Positions 39,101 through 44,099 of a DNA stretch of 64,000 bases are shown here, one piece after another. Source of the stretch: Dromiciops gliroides. Taxonomy: Eukaryota; Chordata; Mammalia; Microbiotheria; Microbiotheriidae. The stretch is from assembly GCF_019393635.1 (NCBI RefSeq), contig NC_057863.1, forward strand, positions 622,475,791 to 622,539,790. Reading direction: 5' to 3'. Each line of letters begins with the position of its first letter. Positions within the stretch are counted from its first letter, which is position 1. The translations under genes were made by a program, and so were the position numbers. A model generated the notes under the pieces. That model saw only the letters and a program-made list of their open reading frames with translations, had not been told where the DNA came from and searched no databases.

Positions 39101-41148
39101 TAATAACATACCCCCTTAGAGTCAAAATTCTGAGGCTACACTAGATTGTAGCCAGATAAGCCCTTCAGGGAGGCAGCTTGCGATTCGTTCTTTAAGGAAG
39201 AAACCCCAAAACAGTTCAAGGATATCATGGGTATCAATGAAAAAAATTACAAAAGAAAGTGATCTAGCAGTACCAGATCTCAAACTGTATTATAAAGAGG
39301 TAATTATCAAAATAATTTGGTGCTGGCTAAGAAATAGAGAGGTAGATCTGGGGAATAGAATAGATAGAAATGACACTATAGTAAATTATTATAGTAATCT
39401 AGTAGGTGATAAACCCAAAGATCTAAGCTTTTGGAACAAAAACTCATTATTTGACAAAAACTTCTGGGAAAACTGGAAAACAGTATGGCAAAAACTAGGT
39501 ATAGACTAACATCTTACACTGTATACTAAAATAAGGTCAAAATGGGTACATGATTTACACATAAAGGATGATACCATAAGCAAATTAAGGGAGTATGGAA
39601 TTATTTATGTCAGATTTATAGGCAGGGGAAGAATTTAGGACCAAAGAAGATATAGAGAATAAAATAAAAGGTAAAATAGATAATTTTGATTATGTAAAAT
39701 TAAAAAGCTTTTGCACACAAAAAAAATCTAATGTACCCAAGATTACAAGGGAAATAGAAAACTGGGAAAGAATTTTTGAAACAAATATCTCTGACAAAAG
39801 CCTCATTTCTCAAATATATATAGAACTGTTGACTCAGTTCTATATATATTTATAAAAATACAGGTCATTCCCCAATTGATAAATGGTCAAAGGATATGAA
39901 CAGGCAGTTTTCAGACAAAGAAATCAAAGCTATCTATAATCATATGAAAAAATGCTCTAGATCATTATTGATCAGAGAAATGCAAATTAAAACAACTCTG
40001 AGGCAAATATAACAAAAACAGAAAATATTGGATGTTGGAGGGGATGTGGGAAAGCTGGTGTGAAGGGATCCAACCATTCTGGAGAGCAATTTGGAACTAT
40101 GCCCAAAGGGCTATAGAACTGTACATTTGATTCAGCAATACCATTGCTAGGTTTATATCTCAAAGACATCCCCAAAAAGAAAAAAGAAAAATCTATTTGC
40201 ACAAAAATATTTATAGCAGCTCTTTTTGTGGTGGCTAAGAATTGGAAATCAAAGGAATGTCCATCAACTGGGGAATGGCTAAACTGTGGTATATGATGGC
40301 GATGGAATATTATCGTGCTATAGGAAATGACAAGTAGGATGACTTCAAAAAAGACATGTATGAAATGATGTATTGTGAAGTGAGCAGAACCAAGAGAACA
40401 TTGTACACAGAGGCAGCAATAATGTTTGATGAAGAACTGTGAATGACTTGACTATTGTATTTTTTTTTTTTTTACTATTCTCAACAATAAAATGATCCAA
40501 GACAATCCCAAAGGACTACTGATGAAACATACCATCCACCTCCAAAGAAAGAACTGATATTGATGGAACAGACTGAAGCATGCTGTTTTTCACTTTCTTT
40601 CATTTTTTTCTTCTTTCTTTCTTTCTTTTTTTTTTTTTTTGATGAGGCAATCAGGGTTAAGTGACTTGCCCAGGGTCACACAGCCAGTAAGTGTCAAGTG
40701 TGTGAGGCTGGATTTGAACTCAGGTCCTCCTGACACCAGGGCTGGTGCTCTATCCACTGTGCCACCTAGCTGCCCCCATTTTTTCTTTTAATCAAGTTTG
40801 CTTGTACAAAATGACAAATATGGTAGCGTTTTACACAATCATACATGTATAACCCATATCTGATTGTTTGCCACATCAGGAGGGGGAGGGGAGGGAGGGA
40901 AAAAGGGATAAAAATTGGAACCCAAAACTATAAATAAAAAAGTTCATTATTAAAAAACAGAAGAAACCCTGGGGGAGGGGGAGGAAGGCAGGAAAGTGAG
41001 ATCCTGAGCTTGGCTACAGTGTGGGTAGCAGGGTGTGTCAATTACCTGGGGGACACTTGTCACAGCACTTCTGGATCTCGTCATTATAATACTCTTTTTC
41101 TGGGTTCCAGCACCTGCCCTTTGTTTGTGGAGTATAAGGCCAAGATTC
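14937..41148 (-). CDS. TNFRSF1B: TNF receptor superfamily member 1B (TNFR2), exons 2-10; exon 1 not found
   Basis: Type I membrane receptor for TNF and lymphotoxin-alpha that signals through TRAF2 rather than a death domain. Nine minus-strand exons (41046-41148, 36705-36833, 36225-36374, 34182-34275, 31920-32152, 30526-30600, 29106-29143, 17775-18009, 14937-15196) sum to 1317 bp, which is 438 residues plus TAA. With a signal-peptide exon of about 26 codons this would match the human length of 461. All junctions are AG/GT and phases agree. The protein has four cysteine-rich domains with all 22 cysteines of the human receptor, a Pro/Ser/Thr-rich stalk, one transmembrane helix, and a tail with an SQEE TRAF2-type motif ending in EEKPLPVG...GMKLG. 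There is no death domain, which excludes TNFRSF1A. The family assignment comes from my recall of the human protein; no alignment was run. Confidence 0.96.
15310..15463 (-). repeat. tRNA-derived SINE beside a hAT MITE
   Basis: Full-length reverse copy flanked by TGGAGCCTAGCTTCTT. The duplicated target contains the start of the MITE left inverted repeat, so it landed at the MITE edge. Confidence 0.9.
15470..15820 (+). mobile_element. hAT-like MITE with nested SINE
   Basis: Left end CTTCTTAAACTGTAG and right end AATTTAAGAAG are near-perfect inverted repeats. The same body (GGGGTC..GTAACTGAATGT..) recurs at 18474-18655 and 51431-51612. The SINE at 15580-15726 is inserted in it. Confidence 0.7.
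15580..15726 (-). repeat. tRNA-derived SINE inside the MITE
   Basis: GGCAATGAGGATTAAGTGAC to TACATAGCTGCCCC. Confidence 0.88.
15846..16386. mobile_element. hAT-like element, second family
   Basis: Left end CAGGGGTGCCTAATCC and right end AAGGTTAAGAATTCCTG are diverged inverted repeats. Interior phrases are CATCTTTATTTTCCCTAA and GTCCATAGGTTTCATCAG. A relative lies at 19345-19490. The part from about 16120 to 16350 looks like other sequence inserted into it. Confidence 0.55.
16394..16540 (+). repeat. tRNA-derived SINE
   Basis: Full-length copy; AGAATTCCTGTTCTA and AGAATTCCTATTCTA flank it with one difference. Confidence 0.9.
16555..16690 (+). repeat. Old SINE with L3-type tail
   Basis: CTGGGTCTCAGTTTTTTC, AATGAGTAGATCAGGC and TCTAAGGTCCCTTTGGACTC. 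Confidence 0.6.
16800..16915 (+). repeat. RTE-tailed SINE, tail only
   Basis: AAATGGGCTGGAGAAAGAAA, AAGGCAAACCACTC, CAAGAAAACCCCAGATGGGG, GACATGACTGAAAAAC. Confidence 0.7.
16919..17050 (+). repeat. Microsatellite: TCTG, TCCA and TTCC blocks
   Basis: Successive (CTGT)n, (ATCC)n and (CTTC)n runs. The frames through it are low complexity only. Confidence 0.9.
17775..18009 (-). CDS. TNFRSF1B: TNFRSF1B exon 9: serine-rich cytoplasmic tail
   Basis: 235 bp, phase 0 to phase 1, acceptor GTGTCCAG and donor TTCAG|GTGAGAG. It encodes PHSAVEKS, then [21 protein letters not shown] and a long polar stretch ending GSMNS. The human counterpart has GPEQQHLL followed by a serine run, so the EQQ-x-LL block and polyserine region are shared while the rest is poorly conserved. 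It lies 11.1 kb below exon 8 across a repeat-filled intron. Confidence 0.92.
18250..18360 (+). mobile_element. MITE relic
   Basis: GACGTGTGAAACTC and TTAACAAAATAAATAAAAAT match a DNA-transposon relic pattern known from other mammals. The name is not certain. Confidence 0.4.
18384..18467 (-). repeat. tRNA-derived SINE, head only
   Basis: TCAAGTGTTTGAGGCTGG to CCACCTGGCTGCCCC. The 3' half is absent. Confidence 0.8.
18474..18655 (+). mobile_element. hAT-like MITE
   Basis: CTTCTTAAACTGTGGGTC at left and AAAAGTTTGAGGACC at right, with the GTCATGTAACTGAATGTG core. Confidence 0.7.
18793..19316 (+). repeat. 33-bp minisatellite, about 15 units
   Basis: Fourteen clear units plus degenerate ends of GATGTCAGAGCTGGGAGGG/CCCTTAGAACACAG, in intron 8. 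Because 33 is divisible by 3, three frames stay open (11-aa repeats such as [11 protein letters not shown]). These are artefacts of the repeat and not a gene. Central units are almost identical, a sign of recent homogenisation. Confidence 0.97.
19345..19490 (-). mobile_element. hAT-like element relic
   Basis: ATTAACCTTTTTGGTGCTATGGACATGCCC is the reverse of the right end seen at 15846-16386. Confidence 0.5.
19652..19797 (-). repeat. tRNA-derived SINE
   Basis: Flanked by TGGCTCCCACTTC on both sides. Confidence 0.92.
20228..20377 (+). repeat. tRNA-derived SINE
   Basis: Head lacks a few bases after CTAGGTGG. CATTCCTGGGCCTTC and CATTCCTAGGCCTTC flank it. Confidence 0.88.
20815..21110 (-). repeat. 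L1 fragment
   Basis: CCCAGTTCATGGGCATCCCC and AATTCTTTGCCACCAC, the reverse of the L1 3' region. Confidence 0.75.
21135..21485 (+). repeat. 33-bp minisatellite, about 11 units, opposite orientation
   Basis: Same phrase as at 18.8 kb but reversed (CTAAGGGCCCTCTCAGTTCTGACATT). Two unit variants, GTTCTGACATTTTGTG and CTCTGACATTCTCTG, alternate in part of the array. Confidence 0.95.
21640..22170 (+). repeat. L3/CR1-type LINE 3' end
   Basis: CAGACCTCAGCTGGGTCACTGG, GGATAAGCTGGACTGTGTCC, then CTCATTGGAGGTTTTCAAG and the terminal TTGGACTAGTTGGCCAG...GGGATTCTATG. The terminal phrase is the apparent ancestor of the 33-bp minisatellites. Confidence 0.7.
22175..23030. other. No gene seen; unique-looking intron 8 sequence
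   Basis: No recognised repeat, splice-flanked frame or motif. The short open frames here lack family features. Confidence 0.4.
23100..23340 (-). repeat. RTE-tailed tRNA SINE
   Basis: AGTCATTTTCAATCATATCC tail, CTCCAGCTCATTTTACAG, then head ending CTGTGCCATCTAGTTGCCCC. Nearly full length. Confidence 0.85.
23370..23550 (+). repeat. tRNA-derived SINE, first of a tandem pair
   Basis: TAGCTAGGTGGTGCAGTGG to CCTCATTGCCCCCCCC, with a long impure A/C tail. Confidence 0.88.
23553..23697 (+). repeat. tRNA-derived SINE, second of a tandem pair
   Basis: Starts at the tail of the preceding copy, same orientation; ends CCAATTGCCTCACC then A-rich. It belongs to a different subfamily (CCAATTGCCT against CTCATTGCCC). 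Confidence 0.88.
23960..24900 (+). repeat. L2 LINE with reverse-transcriptase remnant, split by a SINE
   Basis: Frame at 23989-24060 reads [20 protein letters not shown], the L2/CR1 reverse-transcriptase LDLSxAFDTxxH motif. It continues at 24380-24900 with L2 3' region phrases (CACCTGGACTATTGCAATAG). Long decayed; no intact ORF. Confidence 0.8.
24125..24375 (+). repeat. MIR-type SINE in L2
   Basis: GTGAATAGAGAGCCAGGCCT head, AAAATAGTGATAATAATAGTACC, TAAGCACTATATAAATGTTAAC. Near full length. Confidence 0.75.
25015..25180 (+). repeat. L1 tail relic
   Basis: TTATTCTTTGTTACAAGGAC and GTGAAAATGAAGGTGATCTAGG resemble 5960-6060. A-rich end. Confidence 0.45.
25404..25548 (+). repeat. tRNA-derived SINE
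   Basis: Full head and body ending CCAATTGCCTCACCCCCCCC. Confidence 0.9.
25786..25944 (-). repeat. tRNA-derived SINE at the end of a long-tail SINE
   Basis: Flanked by TGTCCTTCATTCTT and TGTCCTTCCTTCTT; the target is the 3' end of the next SINE. Confidence 0.9.
25956..26246 (-). repeat. Long-tail tRNA SINE, nearly full length
   Basis: Head (GAGCCACCTAGCTGCCCC) joined to a 170-bp tail containing GTGCAAGGTCACCAATCTCAC and GACCATGACATCAGG. Same junction as at 53885-54155. Confidence 0.8.
26957..27185 (-). repeat. MIR/CORE SINE
   Basis: ACTAGCATTTATATAGCACC to CTTCACCATCTAGCTG, preceded by a short (ATA)n run at 26936-26956. Confidence 0.75.
27286..27412 (+). repeat. 33-bp minisatellite, 4 units
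   Basis: TCTGTGTTCTAAGGGCCCTC units following an old SINE head (CCTCATCTGTAGAAAACGAGGG at 27248). This shows the array growing from a SINE 3' tail. Confidence 0.9.
27741..27921 (+). repeat. tRNA-derived SINE
   Basis: Perfect 17-bp duplication AGAAGACCCTCTTCCAG around it; long A-rich tail with CCCAAAAA repeats. Confidence 0.93.
28452..28604 (-). repeat. tRNA-derived SINE inside an L3-type unit
   Basis: CCTTGTTCTTTT and CCTGTTCTTTT flank it; a single 33-bp-type unit sits at 28423-28452. Confidence 0.88.
28755..28876 (+). repeat. 33-bp minisatellite, 4 units
   Basis: CTAAGGCCCCTCCCATCTCT / GACATTCTGTGTT units just 3' of exon 8 on the gene strand, about 230 bp away. Confidence 0.9.
29106..29143 (-). 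CDS. TNFRSF1B: TNFRSF1B exon 8: 38-bp membrane-proximal cytoplasmic exon
   Basis: 38 bp, phase 1 to phase 0. The acceptor is a long T tract ending TTTGTAG and the donor AAAGTG|GTAAG. It encodes [13 protein letters not shown], which lines up with KPLCLQREAKV just inside the membrane in human TNFR2. It is too short for ORF-based detection and was located from splice sites, phase and the matching peptide. Confidence 0.88.
29308..29437 (-). repeat. tRNA-derived SINE, internally deleted
   Basis: Flanked by ACTCCAGCCTTTTT. The head part between TATATCCAGGGCC and CTTAGCTGCCC is shortened. Confidence 0.88.
29450..30510 (+). repeat. L2 LINE 3' region
   Basis: TTCAAAGTCAGGCTGAAATGC, CAGTGGCTCCCTTAAAGTTC, AAGGCCCTCCACCATCTGGG, AATAAATGTTTGTCAAATGA in L2 order. 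Two 33-bp-type units lie within it at 29750-29820. Confidence 0.75.
30526..30600 (-). CDS. TNFRSF1B: TNFRSF1B exon 7: transmembrane segment
   Basis: 75 bp, phase 1 to phase 1, acceptor CTCCTTAG and donor AAAG|GTAAG. It encodes one hydrophobic helix of about 20 residues ([20 protein letters not shown]) followed by SQRK, the expected stop-transfer charge. A single small exon for the membrane span, between the stalk exon and a tiny exon 8, is the TNFR2 arrangement. Confidence 0.93.
31255..31330 (-). repeat. MIR/SINE relic
   Basis: TTCTTCAGGGTCACACAGCC and ACTTTTATCCACTATAC. Confidence 0.5.
31343..31690 (+). repeat. GATA and TATG/CATA microsatellite
   Basis: Imperfect (GATA)n at 31343-31400, followed by about 280 bp of alternating AT-rich TATACACATA-type sequence in intron 6. 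Confidence 0.85.
31920..32152 (-). CDS. TNFRSF1B: TNFRSF1B exon 6: end of CRD4 and juxtamembrane stalk
   Basis: 233 bp, phase 2 to phase 1, acceptor CTTCCAG|GTGTAAC and donor TTTG|GTAAGT. It starts with [16 protein letters not shown], matching human CNVVAIPGNASMDAVC and keeping that N-glycosylation sequon (NET). The rest is a low-conservation stalk rich in Pro, Ser and Thr, with a second sequon (NIT) and a PQPQPQP run. The stalk is where the human receptor is shed by metalloprotease; no cleavage site can be called here. Confidence 0.95.
32490..32628 (-). repeat. tRNA-derived SINE
   Basis: AAGATCCTGCTCACTATT and AAGATCCTGCTTACTATT flank it (one mismatch). Confidence 0.92.
32865..33660 (+). 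repeat. L2 LINE split by a SINE
   Basis: AGTCTGGACTAGTATAATAGCC, CTGCTCAAGAAACTCCAAAGG, GTCAAGTGTGACCTTCTAAATG. The SINE lies at 32978-33127. Confidence 0.75.
32978..33127 (-). repeat. tRNA-derived SINE in L2
   Basis: AAATGATAATC and AAGTGATAGTC flank it, a diverged duplication. Confidence 0.88.
33657..33775 (-). repeat. tRNA-derived SINE, 5' truncated
   Basis: T tract, GGGAAGCGAGGGTTAAGTAAC, then stops after CCGCTTGACTGCCCCACC. Confidence 0.8.
33880..34060 (-). repeat. MIR/L3-type SINE relic
   Basis: TTTTACAGTTGAAGAAACTGAGG and CAAGGTCACATGGGTAGTAAG. Confidence 0.6.
34182..34275 (-). CDS. TNFRSF1B: TNFRSF1B exon 5: CRD4, first half
   Basis: 94 bp, phase 1 to phase 2, acceptor GCTTCCAG and donor AGT|GTGAGT. 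It encodes [19 protein letters not shown], then [13 protein letters not shown]. The CAPGTFS and SSTDIC blocks are those of human CRD4. The human N-glycosylation sequon in TFSNTTSS is TFSDTESS here and so is absent. Confidence 0.95.
34537..34770 (+). repeat. 33-bp minisatellite, about 7-8 units
   Basis: AATGTCAGAGCTGGGAGGGC-type units in intron 4, more diverged at the edges than in the middle. Confidence 0.9.
35066..35297 (-). repeat. RTE-tailed tRNA SINE
   Basis: TGTTGTTCAGTTGCCATGACCCC tail to TACCTAGCTGCCCC head; nearly full length. Confidence 0.85.
35325..35470 (+). repeat. L2 3' end
   Basis: GAGTGGAAGCTCCTTGAAAG and TAGTACTTAACAAGTAGATGATTGG. Confidence 0.6.
35530..35955 (+). repeat. 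Long GGAA/GAAAGAAGG microsatellite
   Basis: About 425 bp of purines in intron 4. A perfect (GGAA)n block of about 105 bp is followed by mixed GGAAAGAAGG units. The marker GGCAGAAAAGAGGG occurs at about 35634 and 35790, so a block of about 156 bp is duplicated. Open frames of 159-220 codons run through it but are low complexity. Confidence 0.97.
36225..36374 (-). CDS. TNFRSF1B: TNFRSF1B exon 4: CRD2 to CRD3
   Basis: 150 bp, phase 1 to phase 1, acceptor GTTACTAG and donor CAG|GTAGG. It encodes [20 protein letters not shown], then [19 protein letters not shown]. Human TNFR2 has QACTREQNRICTCRPGWYC and KCRPGFGVARPG at the same place, so the order and spacing of cysteines are kept. Lysines replace several charged or polar positions in the loop, making it more basic than in human. 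Confidence 0.96.
36705..36833 (-). CDS. TNFRSF1B: TNFRSF1B exon 3: end of CRD1 and start of CRD2
   Basis: 129 bp, phase 1 to phase 1. The acceptor is CTCTCTCTTCAG and the donor GAG|GTAAGG. It encodes GQRVLRSC, then [19 protein letters not shown], then [10 protein letters not shown]. The TVCxxC and WNWVxEC motifs are diagnostic of TNFR2 CRD1/CRD2, the ligand-facing part of the receptor. Intron 3 below it is only about 330 bp. Confidence 0.96.
37063..37292 (+). repeat. RTE-tailed tRNA SINE
   Basis: TTGGTGGTGCAGTGGATAG head, AAAAAGAGCTGGAGAAGGAG, GATCACAAAGAGTTAGACAA. Confidence 0.8.
37352..37430 (+). repeat. tRNA SINE head fragment
   Basis: GATAGAGTACTAGCCCTGC to AGTTCAAATCCCACATCAGG. Confidence 0.7.
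37704..37871 (-). repeat. tRNA-derived SINE
   Basis: Perfect duplication CTCTTCTACCCTTTCT. Confidence 0.93.
38600..38842 (+). repeat. RTE-tailed tRNA SINE
   Basis: GTAGCTAGATGGTGGATAGAG head, AAATGGCAAACCTCTCC, GGCATGACTGAAATGACTCG. Confidence 0.82.
38860..39030 (+). repeat. Old SINE with L3-type tail
   Basis: GGGATGGCACTGGGAGTTAG, CTCAGTTCCATCATCTATAAAA, TTGGATTAGAGGACCTTTCAGG. Confidence 0.6.
39200..40955 (+). repeat. L1 3' portion, intron 2
   Basis: About 1.6 kb of L1 sequence: CTCAAACTGTATTATAAAGAGG, ACAGTATGGCAAAAACTAGG, TGATAAATGGTCAAAGGATATG, then the 3' UTR. ORF2 is broken by stops and frameshifts. The SINE at 40625-40777 interrupts the 3' UTR. Confidence 0.9.
40625..40777 (-). repeat. 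tRNA-derived SINE in L1
   Basis: T tract, GAGGCAATCAGGGTTAAGTG to GTGCCACCTAGCTGCCCC. Confidence 0.9.
41046..41148 (-). CDS. TNFRSF1B: TNFRSF1B exon 2: start of mature receptor and CRD1
   Basis: 103 bp, starting in phase 0. The acceptor is a long pyrimidine tract ending TTTCAG, and the donor is CAG|GTAAT. It encodes E-S-W-P-Y-T-P at the mature N-terminus, then CRD1 with GRC, EYYN and the CC-DKC cluster that matches CCSKC in human TNFR2. CRD1 holds the pre-ligand assembly function in this family. Starting in phase 0 fits a separate upstream signal-peptide exon. Confidence 0.93.
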
Positions 41149-41699
41149 CTGAAAGAAGAGAAGAAGAGAACTTCAGCATCCATTACACTCCAGCCAGAAT
41201 TCCAGGCCTCTAAACACACCTCCTTTTTTCTCTTTTCCCCATATATAGTATGGATTTCTTGTCAAAGCATCATTGCAGAGGAACATTCTGACTCAGTCTT
41301 GCGCCTGACATATCCTGGCTGTGTAGCCTTGAACAAGCAAGTCTCTCTGATTTAGAACTGTTTAAGGTTCTAAGTTGCATTGACACACGAGAAATCTGAG
41401 GCGCAAAGAAATGAGGGGACTTGCCCAAGGACACAGAGCAGTCAGGGAATCAAACGATCTTCCTCCGAGATGCCAAAGCTCCCAAGCATAAAGTTGTCAT
41501 TGGGATGAATGTGGGCCTTGGCAATTTTCCAAAACAAAGAAAAGGAGTCCCAAAACTCTACGACTCATCGTGTCAGCAAGCAGACCCCACTCTGCCAGAG
41601 GAAGCCAGTTTGCCAATATGAGGAAACCATTAAGGGAAAGTAAATCAGAAAGTAGCCAAGGGTTTCTGCTGAATAATTTCCACTTCTTAAGTTTGCCTG

Positions 41700-42360
41700 A
41701 TCCAAGGGAGCTGTGCAGTGGCCCAAACATTCTGGAAAGCCATTTGGAACTATACTTAAAAATTCACTAAATGTCACCCATATATCCATAAATATTAATA
41801 GCAGCTCTTTTTGTGGTGGCAAAGAATTGGAAATTTAGGGGATGCCCATCAATTGGGGAATGGATGAAGAAGTTGTGGTATATGATTGTGACGGAATACT
41901 ATTATCCTATAAGAAATGATGAGCAGGATGATTTCAGAAAAACCTAGGAAGTCTCATCTGAACTGATGCAAAGTGAAGTGAGCAGAACCAGGAGAGCAAT
42001 GTACATAGGAACAGCAATACTGTAATGATGATCAGCTATGAAAGATCTGAGCAAGACAATGATCCAAGATAATTCCAAAGGACCCATTATGAAAAAGTCT
42101 TTCTACTTCCAGAAAGAGAACTGACAAATTCTGAGTATAGATTGAAGCTTACTTTTTTATTGGGGGGGAGGGGAAGGGGTGTACATATTTTCTTTTGCAA
42201 CATGGCTAATTTGGAAATATGCTTTGCATGATTTCACATGTATAATTGATATACTGCTTGCCTTCTCAAGGGGTGAGGGAGAGGTGGAAGGGAAGGAAAT
42301 AATAAAAATTTAATGTAATTATGTAATATTTAATGAAACAAAAATGTATTTTAAAGAAGA
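41700..42360 (+). repeat. L1 3' end
   Basis: ATTCTGGAAAGCCATTTGGAAC, ATCAATTGGGGAATGGATGAAG, GGTATATGATTGTGACGGAATAC, ending in an A-rich tail. Confidence 0.88.
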
Positions 42361-42384
42361 AAGAAAAAGGGGGAAGGAAGGAAG

Positions 42385-42970
42385 AGCTGGTTTCAGCAAA
42401 ATCTGGGAAGATTTGTATGAACTGATGCAGAATGAAATAAGCAGAACCAGAACATTTTACATAATAAAAATAACATCATAAAGACAGACACCATTGAAAG
42501 ACTTCACATTAATGCAATAACTAAAGACAATACCAGAGAAGTCATGTTGAGGAACCTGCTACCTACCTCCTGACAGACAGATGATGGGCTCAGGGTAAAA
42601 ATGAGACATATATTCTCTGACATAGTCAATGTATGAGTTTGTTTTGCTTGACTCCATATTTGTTGTAAGGGAGTTTCTTTTATTTTTAATTTTGGGAGAA
42701 TTTGAGGGGAGAAAGGGACTAGTGACAGCTATGACAAAAAATATAGAAAACAGGGAAAGCATCTTTTAAAATGCACAGACCAGAAAGACATTCAGAGGGA
42801 GAAATAGACAAGCATGATAGCTTTGAATTTATGATATTTTTAAAAACCAAACTATACATAACAAATATGTCCAACTTCATATACAACCCTTTCTTTCTGT
42901 TCTTCTTATCTGGAAATGTTCATGTTTGTTGCTCTTTCTCAAGTTCAGAAGAGCAAAAACAAACAATTAT
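42385..42970 (+). repeat. Old L1 fragment
   Basis: ATGAACTGATGCAGAATGAAAT and CTGACATAGTCAATGTATGAG; the latter resembles 63655-63690. Confidence 0.6.
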
Positions 42971-42999
42971 TAAAATGGAAAAAAAAGATTACCTGGCTA

Positions 43000-43260
43000 T
43001 TTAAGGACATCCTCCAAGTTCCCTGTACCACATAAATCCCAAAGAAAGATAAACCAATAAAACCCTCTAAACCTGGGCAATACCAACATATCAGTTTCTT
43101 ACCCTAGAGCACCAGGCTCCTAAAAATAATTTAAATCCTCTTAACCATAAAGCCCAAGCATTGAAGAAATACATATTGTCATTAATGATCTAAAAACTGA
43201 GTACCCACCCAAAACGGAGGCTAATACTACCAACTCCCGGATATCCAGGCCTCTGTGAAA
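43000..43260. other. No gene seen
   Basis: AT-rich unique sequence without splice-flanked frames or a recognised repeat. Confidence 0.35.
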
Positions 43261-43264
43261 ATAT

Positions 43265-43515
43265 AAAACAATCACTTATTAAGTGCCTACTACATGTCAG
43301 GCACTGCGCTAAATGCCTTACAAAGATTATCTCATTTGAGCCTCACAACAGCCCTGGGAGGGAGGTGCCATTATTATTTCCACTTTATAGCTGACGAAAT
43401 TGAGGCAAGCAGAGGTTAAGTGACTTGCCCAGGGTCACACAACTAGTAAGTGTCTGAGGCTGAATTTGAACTCAGATTTCCCTAATTTCAGGCCCAGGGA
43501 TCTATCCACTACACA
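43265..43515 (-). repeat. MIR SINE
   Basis: AAGTGCCTACTACATGTCAGGC, CATTATTATTTCCACTTTATAG, AGGGTCACACAACTAGTAAG. Nearly full length. Confidence 0.82.
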
Positions 43516-43525
43516 AACCCAATTA

Positions 43526-43990
43526 GAACTGAGGTTCCCTGAGGACAAAAACCCTGTCTCCCACATCAGAATAGAGGCTCCAAGAAGGTAGGAAATGTGG
43601 CTCCCCATTAGACCAGGGTCACCCAGAGAACAGGAACTATGTCTCCCACACTTACTGAGGGCTCCTTAAGGACAGGAACTGTGGGACTTCCTGGGCGTAA
43701 AGACTCTGTCCCCATATCAGACTGGGAGCTTCCTGTGGTCAGAGAATGTGGTTCCCCCATCACACTGGGGCTCTCTGGGTATCAGAACCCTGCTTCTTCA
43801 AACTGGCTGCCTTCTGAGATCAGGGAGCATAGACCCCATCCCACTGAGAGATTCTTGAGAACAGGACCTGTCTCCCCCATCAGATAGTGGGCTTCTTGAG
43901 GACAGTGATCGTACCTCTCCCATCAGATTTGGGGTTTCTTGGGTACAGGGACCATGCTCCCCCTTTACCAGACTGTCAGGAACTGTCTCC
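43526..43990 (+). repeat. Degenerate 40-44-bp minisatellite of L2-tail origin, about 11-12 units
   Basis: Repeated pattern CATCAGACTGGGAGCTTCTT then GAGGACAGGRACTGTGTCTC, each unit diverged from the next. The unit equals the L2 3' phrase ending AGCTCCTTGAGGGCAGGGAC that occurs singly elsewhere in the window. Confidence 0.8.
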
Positions 43991-44099
43991 CACTTGCCTT
44001 TCACTATAACTCTGCATTCTCTCCCTCCCCACTGGGATGAGCACAGAGCCCTGGGTTAACCCAATGGACTGCCCACTTCAAGGAGATGATTCACACCCA

